From Bacteroidaceae bacterium (GTDB lineage: Bacteria; Bacteroidota; Bacteroidia; Bacteroidales; Bacteroidaceae): a stretch of DNA of 13,118 nt. The position numbers and the translations under genes are program-made. The notes below the pieces were generated by a model, which did not search any database, was not told the origin of the DNA, and worked only from the letters and a program-made list of their open reading frames with translations. Positions 1 to 9,000 of the stretch are shown piece after piece (positions within the stretch are counted from its first letter, which is position 1; each line of letters opens with the position of its first letter). Where the stretch lies: positions 1 through 13,118 of the forward strand of contig JALNVG010000056.1 of the NCBI GenBank assembly GCA_023227685.1, written 5' to 3'.

Positions 1-6
1 ACTTTT

Positions 7-57
7 CCCCATGTCTATAAGGATCTTTTTTGCCGAAACCAATATAGACAATTGGGG
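7..57. repeat. Imperfect inverted repeat at left edge
   Basis: CCCCATGTCTATA at 7-19 faces TATAGACAATTGGGG at 43-57. The arms pair over 13 positions with a two-base bulge around a 23-nt loop. The inner 8 bp (12-19 with 43-50) are perfect. Its last three bases (55-57) are also the first three of the terminator-like hairpin that follows, so in RNA the two stems would compete at their junction. No function can be assigned; it may belong to the end of a gene or mobile element left of the window. Confidence 0.5.
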
Positions 58-90
58 CTGAATTCTTTCATGAATTTAGCCCTCTATTTT
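55..90 (+). terminator. Rho-independent terminator-like hairpin, plus strand
   Basis: GGGCTGAATTC (55-65) pairs with GAATTTAGCCC (72-82) over 11 positions, including one G-T pair, around the loop TTTCAT. A T-rich stretch, TCTATTTTATT, follows. Read on the plus strand this is a plausible intrinsic terminator for a transcript entering from the left of the window. Reading frame 1 stays open through it (1-138), but the hairpin makes it more likely that any incoming gene has already ended, for example at the frame-3 stop at 18-20 or the frame-2 stop at 59-61. The T-run is interrupted, so activity is uncertain. Confidence 0.5.
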
Positions 91-130
91 ATTGCTCTTA
101 AAAACTTTTACCGGACAGCAATAATTTTGT

Positions 131-172
131 ATAAATAAAAAATCGTACCTACCATTAAAAAGTAGGTACGAT
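131..172 (-). terminator. Terminator of the PUL operon
   Basis: ATCGTACCTAC (142-152) and GTAGGTACGAT (162-172) form a perfect 11-bp stem with a 9-nt loop. On the minus strand the stem is followed by TTTTTATTTAT, as in an intrinsic terminator. It starts about 40 nt after the GH3 stop codon, the expected place to end the susC-to-GH3 transcript. The plus-strand side is A-rich rather than T-rich, so it should act mainly on the minus strand. Confidence 0.8.
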
Positions 173-211
173 AATAATTAAAAAAAATGGATGGAATTTA
201 TATATCATACT

Positions 212-2446
212 TCAGAACTTCACCTTAAAAGGCAGTTCCTTCCCATTCTGACTATCATCAGCCACCCAAAGGCCGAAATCACCCGGTTCAACCATCTTCT
301 CTTCATTCATATTATAAAACGCTAACTCGCTAACCGGAAGTTCAAATACAACCGTTTTCTTTTCTCCAGGCAATAGATTCACTCTCTTGAAACGTTTCAA
401 TTCTTTGACTGGACGCGTTACCGAACCTACTTTATCCTGCACGTACAGCTGAGCTACTTCCGTTCCTCCATAACTACCGGTATTCTTCAAATCAAATGTA
501 ACGGTAAGCATATCACCCTTCTTTAACTGAGTAGCTGAAAGCTTGATATTACTAAATTTAAAAGTCGTATATGACAAACCGTAACCGAACGGAAACAACG
601 GATCGAAACCTGCATCCATGTAGAAAGAAGTACATCCCAGTGACGTCTGACCAGCATATAACGGAATACGGTCAATCAAAGTTTCATTTCGTGTAGCCGG
701 ACGACCGATACGATGATGGGCATAATATATCGGAATCTGCCCTACCATTTTCGGAAACGTAACGGGAGTCTTTCCACTGGGCACAGCTTTGCCAAACAAT
801 AAATCGGCAATGGCTGGTCCTCCCATGGTTCCCGGATGGAAAGAATAAAGGACAGCTGCTGATTCATCAACTTCTTTACCTATCGTTAACGGACGACCTG
901 CCATCACAATCGTCACCACCGGCTTGCCGGTTTTTGCTAAAGCTGCTATCAGCTGTGACTGGGCACCTTGCAAATTCAAATCGGCCAGACAATGCGCTTC
1001 CCCCGATAAGATGGCCTCCTCACCAACAAATGCCAAGATAACATCTGCTTGAGAAGCAACAGTAACGGCCTTAACAATACCCTGCAAATTTTTGTCTCGG
1101 CTATAAGCCAAACCGGGTTCATAGAGTACTTTCACTTGATTACCGTATACCTCTCTAATCGCCTCAAGTGGCGTAACCGTATGCGCCGAGTCACCGTCGA
1201 AAGCCCAAGTTCCCATCTGCTCATAAGGAGCATCTGCCATTGGACCCACAATAGCGATCGTATGTACGGATGATTTTAAAGGTAACACATGCTTATCATC
1301 TTTCAACAAGATAACAGATTCTTCGGAAATACGTTTTGCACATTCCAAATGTTCCTGGGTATACATAATACTCTTTCGATTAACATCAACATATGGGTGA
1401 TCAAAAAGACCGAGACGATATTTTATACGCAAAATATTACGCACGGCATCATTAATAACCGCCTCCTTAACTTTTCCTTCTTTTACCAATTCAGGTAGAT
1501 ATTTCATGTATGTTGCACTAACCATTTCCATATCCACACCGGCATTGGCAGCTATCCTTGCCGCATCTTTATAATCAGCTGCAAAGCCATGATTTACCAT
1601 CTCACCAACTGAATTCCAATCGGATACGACAAATCCGTCAAAATGCCACTCCTTACGCAGCACCTCTTTCAAGATAAAACTGTTACCTGTCGAAGGCACG
1701 CCATTGTTATCATTGAATGACGTCATAAAAGTAGCTACACCGGCTTTAACGGCAGCTTCAAACGGCGGTAGATAAACATTACGCAAAAGATGTTCGGGGA
1801 TAAAAGTCGAGTTATAATCACGTCCTCCCTCCACTGCACCATAACCGACAAAATGCTTGGCACAAGCCGCGATAGAGGTCGGCAAGTTCATTGAATCGCC
1901 CTGAAATCCCTTAACCATGGCCGCTCCCATAACAGAAGTAAGATACGGATCTTCACCGCATCCTTCAGCTATCCTGCCCCAACGCGGATCTCTGGCAATA
2001 TCTATCATCGGAGCAAAAGTCCATCGAATACCAACGGATGAAGCTTCGATTGCCGCTATCCTTGCACTTTTTTCGACAACAAAAGGATCGAACGTAGCCG
2101 CCTGTCCAAGTGGAATGGGGAAAATAGTTTTAAATCCGTGAATTACATCACGGGCTATCAATAGCGGTATTCCGAGTCGCGATTCCTCAACTGCCACATG
2201 CTGCAGGGCATTGATGCGATCGGGATCTATCTCATTAAGAATAGAACCAACTTCACCTTTTTTTATCATCATGCGCATATCTTCGATACTCCCGTATGAA
2301 CTTGATTGATTCATCTGACCGATCTTTTCCTCCAAAGTCATCCTAGAAAGCAATGCATCTATCTTTGTTTCCGTATCATTTTTTGCTGGTTTGCACGAAG
2401 TGAAGATTAATAGCGAAGCCAGCCCGAAAGCCAATATCTTTTTCAT
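212..2446 (-). CDS. GH3 beta-glucosidase, lipoprotein
   Basis: Family 3 glycoside hydrolase of 744 residues, the usual size for the multidomain bacterial form. It should remove glucose from the non-reducing end of beta-gluco-oligosaccharides by a retaining mechanism. A lipoprotein signal ends in the lipobox FTSC (Cys18). Acidic residues do not closely follow the Cys, so the protein may face the periplasm. The barrel domain (about 28-350) carries ARD-HG (98-104), DPRWGR (153-158), the KH pair (197-198) and GFVVSDW with the predicted nucleophile Asp276. The second domain (about 375-570) carries GEEAILSGEA, where Glu483 is the best acid/base candidate. A fibronectin-III-like domain fills about 645-735. 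It is the last gene of the operon, 24 nt after GH16, and would finish digestion of imported oligosaccharides. Beta-glucosidase is the best call; xylosidase activity also occurs in GH3 and cannot be excluded by eye. Confidence 0.93.
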   Translation of the reverse strand: MKKILAFGLASLLIFTSCKPAKNDTETKIDALLSRMTLEEKIGQMNQSSSYGSIEDMRMMIKKGEVGSILNEIDPDRINALQHVAVEESRLGIPLLIARDVIHGFKTIFPIPLGQAATFDPFVVEKSARIAAIEASSVGIRWTFAPMIDIARDPRWGRIAEGCGEDPYLTSVMGAAMVKGFQGDSMNLPTSIAACAKHFVGYGAVEGGRDYNSTFIPEHLLRNVYLPPFEAAVKAGVATFMTSFNDNNGVPSTGNSFILKEVLRKEWHFDGFVVSDWNSVGEMVNHGFAADYKDAARIAANAGVDMEMVSATYMKYLPELVKEGKVKEAVINDAVRNILRIKYRLGLFDHPYVDVNRKSIMYTQEHLECAKRISEESVILLKDDKHVLPLKSSVHTIAIVGPMADAPYEQMGTWAFDGDSAHTVTPLEAIREVYGNQVKVLYEPGLAYSRDKNLQGIVKAVTVASQADVILAFVGEEAILSGEAHCLADLNLQGAQSQLIAALAKTGKPVVTIVMAGRPLTIGKEVDESAAVLYSFHPGTMGGPAIADLLFGKAVPSGKTPVTFPKMVGQIPIYYAHHRIGRPATRNETLIDRIPLYAGQTSLGCTSFYMDAGFDPLFPFGYGLSYTTFKFSNIKLSATQLKKGDMLTVTFDLKNTGSYGGTEVAQLYVQDKVGSVTRPVKELKRFKRVNLLPGEKKTVVFELPVSELAFYNMNEEKMVEPGDFGLWVADDSQNGKELPFKVKF

Positions 2447-2470
2447 TATTATTTTATTTACCCATTTAAG

Positions 2471-3607
2471 CTATTTCTTTTGAAAAACTCTTACGTAATC
2501 TATAACATATGTTGCAGGAAGTACCGACTCATCAACACCCTCGGCTCCACCCCAATCACCTCCCCAAGCAAGGTTCAGCTTTAAATAAAAGGCAGCATTA
2601 AACGGCCAAGTAGCTTTATTGTTCGCACCGTCATTATCAAATGTAAGTACATTCACACCATCCACATAAGTCTTGATATAGTCTGCCGTCCATTCCAAAG
2701 CATATACATGGAAAGCGCTTTCGGCCGTCGATAAATATTTCTCTGCCGTTTTTTGAGTACCCAACATATGATTATAAGCTGAACAATGAATAGAAGACGA
2801 CACATAATTAGCACGATACCCCACTTCCTCCATAATATCAATCTCACCATCATCGGGCCAGGCTGTATAATTCTTCGGCATCATCCAAAAAGCCGGCCAA
2901 GTACCTTTGCCTCCAGGCAATTTCAGACGGGCTTCAAAATAACCGTATGTCCAACTCTGACTTGTATTCATGCGTATCGAATAAACAGTGCTACCAATTT
3001 TCTTTGCAACAATCTTAAGCATACCATTTTTGACAATCGCACATGAATCCGTACCTATAGTGCCGGAAACATAATTTTCCAGTTCATTATTACCCCAACC
3101 GGAAGCACCGGTTTCATACCACCATCGACTTGTATCGGGAAGACCATTGTCATTAAATTCATCTTGCCAAACCAATTGATACCCTTCGGGCACTACAACT
3201 GTTGAATCCGGGACAAGAGGCTCGACAACATTCTCCGGATCAATGGCCTGGGTAACAATAACTGTTTCTGAAACCGATCCCGAATGAAACTTAACAGTAG
3301 CTGTTCGTCCGTTTCCGGTATTCTCGACCACGGTAATCACAATTTCACTCGAGCCCTTCGTTCCTCCGGTACGGGAAAGCGTACACCACGTCTGATCGGA
3401 CGATACGCCCCACTCTGCCGAAGAGACAACAGTTATGGTTTGAGAACCTTTTTCATACGTAAAATCCAATGACTCAGGAGTGAGCACAATGCTCACTCCT
3501 GAGTCATCAGTATTAATCATATCATCGCCGCTACCGTTTCCACAGCTACACATCGGGAAGACCAGCAATAATAATAGTGGTAACAATATTCTATGCTTCA
3601 TTTCCAT
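2471..3607 (-). CDS. BACON-GH16 endo-beta-glucanase, surface lipoprotein
   Basis: Predicted endo-acting GH16 enzyme of the laminarinase type, cutting beta-1,3- or mixed beta-1,3/1,4-glucan. The signal peptide ends in MCSC, where Cys20 or Cys22 could be lipidated; the downstream stretch with Asp28-Asp29 fits surface export in Bacteroides. A BACON domain covers about 40-122 (SLDFTYEKGSQTITV, ending IVTQA), then a linker, then the catalytic domain at about 142-377. The GH16 signature EIDIME lies at 255-260: Glu255 nucleophile, Asp257 helper, Glu260 acid/base. Other matches are YGYFEARLKLPGG (221-233), TWPAFWMMP (236-244) and the closing DYVRVF. The spacing (E-x-D-x-x-E) is that of laminarinases and related glucanases. 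The start at 3607 lies 3 nt after the preceding stop; Met3 (3601) would also leave a good signal peptide. Codons 34-47 contain a perfect 18-bp inverted repeat, listed separately. Confidence 0.92.
   Translation of the reverse strand: MEMKHRILLPLLLLLVFPMCSCGNGSGDDMINTDDSGVSIVLTPESLDFTYEKGSQTITVVSSAEWGVSSDQTWCTLSRTGGTKGSSEIVITVVENTGNGRTATVKFHSGSVSETVIVTQAIDPENVVEPLVPDSTVVVPEGYQLVWQDEFNDNGLPDTSRWWYETGASGWGNNELENYVSGTIGTDSCAIVKNGMLKIVAKKIGSTVYSIRMNTSQSWTYGYFEARLKLPGGKGTWPAFWMMPKNYTAWPDDGEIDIMEEVGYRANYVSSSIHCSAYNHMLGTQKTAEKYLSTAESAFHVYALEWTADYIKTYVDGVNVLTFDNDGANNKATWPFNAAFYLKLNLAWGGDWGGAEGVDESVLPATYVIDYVRVFQKK
3469..3507. repeat. Perfect 18-bp inverted repeat within GH16 gene
   Basis: ATGACTCAGGAGTGAGCA (3469-3486) is the exact reverse complement of 3490-3507, leaving a 3-nt loop CAA. 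It lies inside the GH16 reading frame and encodes residues of about 34-47: the acidic linker (DDSGVS) and the first strand of the BACON domain (VLTPES). The messenger would form a very stable stem about 100 nt after the start codon. No T-run follows on either strand, so it is not a standard terminator. The frame is intact through both arms. Confidence 0.9.
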
Positions 3608-3610
3608 TTA

Positions 3611-4471
3611 CTATTCTTTGGGTACAAATTGATATCTCCAACAAATATTGCCATTATCATAGAGTAAAACCATCTTATCCTCAGAAATGGAAGAAATTTT
3701 AAACCTCGGTGTATTATAAACATCATTATTACAAATATAGCTCAGATATATTTCTGCAGGCAAAATCAACATCAACTGATCACCATCGTAATCAAACTCA
3801 TAGGTTGACGTTTGCGTTGTGGCAGGTACCTGATAATCATTACCATCATTGGTATTATAAGAGGCCAAAGTTGAAATCGTGACCCCTGTATTCACAAAAA
3901 CCGTACCACCGTTTCCCGGATTGAAAATATAAGTTCTATCTACATTAAAAGTTACTTCATCATCATATAAACCCACACCGGCTTTCCCGTCGGCACTACA
4001 TGACCACCAATCCGTTCCGGTTGAAGAACCTGAAGGACCACAGCCGAAATGACCGTTAACCGTAGAATCCCATATCCATGTTTTAGACGTTGTACCACAA
4101 AGCTCAGCCAATAACGTCGCATCAACACGTGTTTGATCAATTGTAAAGGTTTTGCTTGCGGATCCTTCGGTCATACCATTTCGATTATACATTTTCACTT
4201 CTACGGTATAATCACCGGCCTTAGTAAACTTTTTGGTAAATCCGTTGACCGTAGACAAAATGCTACCATTATAAATCCATACAGGGTTAGCATTTTCATT
4301 ATTTAAGGTAAAAGTAACAATATTCGTACTTTGGTCCACCGCAACCGTAGCATCAATATCATCGACAGATGGAGTACTGCCCAATCCGTCATAATTTTCT
4401 TCGGATGGACTACAGGCTATCATTGCAAAACAAGCAATGATACCTATGAATAAATTATATATCTTTTTCAT
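3611..4471 (-). CDS. PKD-domain surface glycan-binding lipoprotein (SusE position)
   Basis: A 286-residue lipoprotein in the slot directly after SusD, where PULs encode a surface glycan-binding protein. The signal peptide ends in MIAC (Cys20), followed by SPSEEN, an acidic tail that fits surface exposure. Residues about 35-112 look like a PKD/Ig-like beta-sandwich (NPVWIYNG, then AGDYTVEVKMYNRNG). Residues about 118-286 form a second domain rich in aromatics and cysteines: SKTWIWDS (129-136), NGHFGCGPSG (139-148), TDWWSC (153-158), LYDDEVTFN (168-176) and a closing CWRYQF. I cannot assign this domain to a named family with certainty. Trp132, Trp134, Trp155 and Trp156 are natural candidates for stacking on sugar rings. 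The gene begins 7 nt after susD and ends 3 nt before GH16. It has no catalytic motif I recognise. Its role in binding the target glucan is inferred from position and composition. Confidence 0.8.
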   Translation of the reverse strand: MKKIYNLFIGIIACFAMIACSPSEENYDGLGSTPSVDDIDATVAVDQSTNIVTFTLNNENANPVWIYNGSILSTVNGFTKKFTKAGDYTVEVKMYNRNGMTEGSASKTFTIDQTRVDATLLAELCGTTSKTWIWDSTVNGHFGCGPSGSSTGTDWWSCSADGKAGVGLYDDEVTFNVDRTYIFNPGNGGTVFVNTGVTISTLASYNTNDGNDYQVPATTQTSTYEFDYDGDQLMLILPAEIYLSYICNNDVYNTPRFKISSISEDKMVLLYDNGNICWRYQFVPKE

Positions 4472-4478
4472 AACTATA

Positions 4479-5993
4479 TTAATATGCGTTTTGAGTTAAT
4501 GTACCTTCAGCTTTATCAATCTCACTTTGTGGAATCGGCAAATATTTCTTATCCTCAGTATAGCCACGCGACCCCAGAACAGAAACCGCATTACCAGTAC
4601 GAACAAGGTCAAAATAGCGATGACCTTCGCCTACAAACTCCAGACGATTTTCAAGCAGGATGTTATCTAAAGAAACAGTCTTGACCGGAGCCGAACCGTT
4701 ATATGCACGATTGCGAACCTGATCAAAATAGCCTTGCGCATCACTGACAGAACCACCCGTGCGGAGAGTCAATTCAGCAGCATAGAGCAGAGTCTGGGCA
4801 TAACGATACATTCGTAAATTATTATCGAAATTCATATCGGAAGATCCTACACAACCGGTATTCCCGCCAACTCTCGGCAAATATTTACGCAAGAAGTAAC
4901 CGCCAGTATCATCATAACGCGGTGTATAAGTGGCACCGGTCTCTACAATATATTTATTCATATTCAAGATACCTGCATCCTTACGCTGATCAGCATCATC
5001 ATACAAATCATAGATTCCTTTCTCAACCGGTTCAAATCCCCAGCCACTTTCATAAGTTCCCGAAGGATCATTCAAACCATTGATGCCTATCAATTTAGGA
5101 TAAACGGTACCGCCACAACCTAAAGCATTATCCCAAGAACGAACACCATTCACACTGAAATAATTGATGTCGAAAATCGTCTCCGTATTCCATTCATTGT
5201 CAGATTCCCAAAGATCGGCAAAACTATCAACCAAAGCATATTCTCTGCTTGAAATAATAGTTTTCATATTCGAGAGACATTCGGCATAACGGGATTCGTC
5301 GTTTTGGTATAATACGGCATCGGTTTTTAACATCATCGCCATAGCCTGCGTCACGTGTCCGTAACGGTCGGATGATTCTTTCATTGGTAGAATATCGGCA
5401 TTGATCACATCATCCAAATCAGCAATAATATGTGAATAAACCGAATCGGCATCCATTTGAGGAACAATAAATTCAGAAGTTGGATTTTCGGAATAATAAG
5501 GAACATTACCCCAAAGTTTCCAAAGCCAAAAATAATAAAATGCCCTCAAGGTCTTGCCTTCGGAAACAATAGTGGAACGCTCCGTATCGGTAATCGTACC
5601 GTCAAAAACTTCTGTCTTGTTAATTGCAATATTCGATCTGTTAATGCCCGAATACATAACAACCCAAAAATCCGAAGGCGTGTATTCACCTGTAGCCTTG
5701 AAGAAACGAAGCATTTGCAATACTTTATCGTCCGACACACTTCCGCCTCCCACGCGGACATCATCGCTCATAGCATCACTCAGAAAATTAAAGCCATTAT
5801 ATTGTCCCCATGCATAATCGGCCCATTGTAAAGGATCATATGCAGCAACTAATGCTGATTCAAGTTCATCAACAGTGGTATAATATGTACTTTCCAAATC
5901 TTGTGTTGTTGGTTCAACTTCAAGAAAAGAATCACTACAGGAAGATAGCACTACCGAAAGTGCCATCGCACCATATATAAATAATTTTTTCAT
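4479..5993 (-). CDS. SusD-like starch-binding family lipoprotein
   Basis: SusD/RagB family outer-membrane lipoprotein of 504 residues, normal for the family. It forms the lid on its SusC partner and captures oligosaccharides before import. The signal peptide ends in LSSC (Cys19), followed by SDSFLEVEPTTQ, a typical SusD start (CxxFLxxxP). The helical TPR-like body includes TLRAFYYFWLWKLWGNVPYY, a standard SusD stretch. The C-terminal part has the family signature LEFVGEGHRYFDLVR (452-465 region), followed by LPIPQSEID (485-493). Placement 12 nt after susC confirms the pairing. Which residues contact the glycan cannot be read with confidence, but binding of a beta-glucan is expected from the operon's enzymes. 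Confidence 0.95.
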   Translation of the reverse strand: MKKLFIYGAMALSVVLSSCSDSFLEVEPTTQDLESTYYTTVDELESALVAAYDPLQWADYAWGQYNGFNFLSDAMSDDVRVGGGSVSDDKVLQMLRFFKATGEYTPSDFWVVMYSGINRSNIAINKTEVFDGTITDTERSTIVSEGKTLRAFYYFWLWKLWGNVPYYSENPTSEFIVPQMDADSVYSHIIADLDDVINADILPMKESSDRYGHVTQAMAMMLKTDAVLYQNDESRYAECLSNMKTIISSREYALVDSFADLWESDNEWNTETIFDINYFSVNGVRSWDNALGCGGTVYPKLIGINGLNDPSGTYESGWGFEPVEKGIYDLYDDADQRKDAGILNMNKYIVETGATYTPRYDDTGGYFLRKYLPRVGGNTGCVGSSDMNFDNNLRMYRYAQTLLYAAELTLRTGGSVSDAQGYFDQVRNRAYNGSAPVKTVSLDNILLENRLEFVGEGHRYFDLVRTGNAVSVLGSRGYTEDKKYLPIPQSEIDKAEGTLTQNAY

Positions 5994-6005
5994 TGTTCTA
6001 TAAGA

Positions 6006-9000
6006 TTAAAAGGTTATATTTGCTCCGACACTAATCGTACGTGCCTGCGGATAAACGCCGCGATCGACGCCGAGAGACGTACCACCTGAAGAGATTTCAG
6101 GATCAAACCCACGATAACCGGTGATCGTCAATAGATTTTCTGCTGAGACATAAAAACGAAGTCGTTGGACAAAAGCCTGACGTGTTATCTTTTCGGGAAT
6201 CGTATAACCCAATTGTATGTTTTTCAGGCGAACAAATGAACCGTTTTGTACAAACAAATCAGAAGATAACCAATTGCCGTTAGTATCAGTTTCCGTCAAA
6301 CGGGGAATTGAATTGGAGGTACCTTCACCACACCAGCGGTTGAGCATATAAACTGGGAGATTGACATAAGACAAGTCGGTACGACGGGTAGCATCATAAA
6401 TATCGTTTCCTACCGTACTATAAAGAACAGCATTCAAATCAAAACCTTTCCACTCGACATTTATAGTCATACCGAAAATCCAGCTCGGATTACCGTTTCC
6501 AATCTTCGTACGATCGCTGTCGTCAATTGTTCCGTCTCCGTTAACATCTACAAAGCGAACATCACCGGGAACTGCACCCGGTTGAATTTCTTCGCCACTA
6601 TCATTGACATAAGAAGCAACTTCTGCCTGATTTTGAAATATACCATTCGTTTTCTTACCGTAAAAATAAGGGAAAGGCTCTCCATTTGCCGCACGCGTAA
6701 TTGTGCCAATGGTCTGTACATTATCATAATTGGCCCATCCGTTTGCATTTCCCAAATCAATCAACTTATTCTTTATATAAGTGGCGTTTGCATCAATACT
6801 GAATTTGGCATCCACTATGTTAAACTTATATCCAAGTTCCATTTCAACACCAGAATTTCTCATCTTTCCTACGTTACCCACAGGGCAACTGTCACCTACA
6901 TACTGAGGCAATGGGATAGTCATCAACATACCGTTGGTATTCTTGATAAAATAATCAAATGAAAAAGTAAACGCACTATTAAAGAAACGACTGTCAAAAG
7001 CAAAATCATATTGTTCGGATTCCTCCCATTTGATATCGGCATTTGATAAGCCATTGGGTTTTACACCGATATTGACTGTGTTGTCCATACCAAAAGGATA
7101 GTTATTCCCCGATGACATAGTAGTCGTGTACTTAAAAGAATCGATACTCTCGTTACCGTTCTTACCCCAACTGGCACGTAGTTTCAAGTAAGACAACCAA
7201 TTCTTGGTACCTGCCATAAAATTCTCATTGGTCACATTCCAACCAGCAGACAAAGAAGGAAATACAGCATAACGATTATCCGGACCGAAATTAGAACTAC
7301 CATCGCGACGTATCGTGAATTCAGCCATGTAACGATCACCGTAAGAATAATCCAAACGCCCGAAGTAGGACGCTAGTGTATGGTCGGCACTTTTTGAGCC
7401 CCACGCAGATTGTACATCCGTAGTACCCGTACAATAATCAATCCAAGCCTTGTCGGCATCATCGCTTTGCAAATAATAATTCTGACCACCCACATCTTCC
7501 TGCCAATTTTTCGTAGCCGACTGTCCAAGCATGGCTGTAATAGAATGTTTGCCGAAAGTTTTGTCATACGAAAGCACATTATCAATCTGCCAGGTTGCTC
7601 CGCGATATTTTGTAGCCGAAGCCCAGGAACGTTCGCTGTGGTTTGATTTACCTAAATAATATTCATAACCATGACCGTTTGTTCCCCAGAAAGCGAGATC
7701 GGTACCCAACGTTGTTTTAAATTTCAAATGATCCCAGATACCTAATTCCAGCCAGGCATTGACCACAAATTTATCGGACGTATTCTTTGTTCCCGGCAAA
7801 GAAAGCAGAGCCAGTGGATTTACAATCTCATTGTAATTATCTCCGGGAATCGTATAAACACGGCCATCCTTACTACGAACCCAACGATCTTTTGTAATCG
7901 TTGCCGTAGCATCCGAAGGATCCGTATATGTATTGACACTTGTATAAGCCGATGTAGCCAAATCCTCATCACTGGCATAAACAGATAATGTGGGAGAAAG
8001 CAACAACGCACTTCCCAAAGCTGAGCCGAATTCCGTATTGGTACTGATGTCATGAGAAACTATACGAGTATATGATAAATTTGTTCCTAAAGTGGCATGA
8101 CCAAGGAAATTACGTTCTTTCGACTTATCGAACAATTTATATACATTATTATTACGAATACTCCAACGGTCATAATTCGAACGGTTGAAATTACCCCCGA
8201 CAATACCGTCCTGACTGTAATAACCCAGAGATAAATAATAAGAAACGTTGTTCGAACCACCACTTAATGAAACCTGATGATTCTGCACAGGAGCATCCTT
8301 ATAAAACAACTGATTTTGCCAATCGGTATCGGTTGTAGTAGAAAAATCATAAGGAGCCATCTTCCCGCTGTTCACAGCCTGCTCATTCATTAGGGCTTGA
8401 TATTCACGGGCGTTTAATACAGCACGCTTTTTCCAAGGATTTTGCCAACCGTAAGATACATCATAAGATAATGTAGTCTTCTTATTGAAATCACCGCCTT
8501 TGGTCGTTACAAGTATAACACCATTGGCAGCACGTGCACCGTAAATAGCACAAGAAGCAGCATCTTTCAATACCTCTACACGTGCGATATCTTGCGGATT
8601 CAAATAATCGATACCGCCATTGATAACCATTCCATCAACAAGATACAATGGATCACTGTTATTGATTGTACCAATACCTCGAATACGAACAGAAGACCCG
8701 GCACCCGGCTGACCAGAAGCTTGTGTGATAACTAAACCAGCAGTCTGGCCTTTCAGCACATTATCAATACGTGTAGGAGCAATCTTTTCAAGGGCATCAC
8801 CGGAAACACTGCCGATAGCAGCAGTAACCACACTTTTCTTTTGAACACCGTAACCAACCACAACAACTTCGCCCAACGTTTCGGTATCTTCGGTCAATAC
8901 AATATGTAGTGTATGCCGCCCTTTTAAATCAATATTTTGTGATTTATAGCCCACATAAGAAACTATTAGAACAGCATCCGATGGAACGGAAAGAATAAAG

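Noticed and set aside
1..138. Frame-1 open stretch of 45 codons entering from the left edge, ending TAA at 136-138
   Set aside because: It crosses a terminator-like hairpin and has no family motif I recognise; the open frame is short enough to be chance in AT-rich DNA.
3599..3601. Alternative GH16 start at Met3
   Set aside because: Equally compatible with a signal peptide, but the upstream ATG at 3607 does not overlap the previous gene and there is no Shine-Dalgarno signal to favour Met3; kept as an alternative only.
5457..5831. Plus-strand open frame of 124 codons opposite susD
   Set aside because: It lies entirely antisense to a clear SusD homologue, shows no domain and has no promoter; it is a shadow of the real gene.
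6582..6962. Plus-strand open frame of 126 codons opposite susC
   Set aside because: Antisense to the conserved SusC barrel, with low-complexity composition and no recognisable motif.
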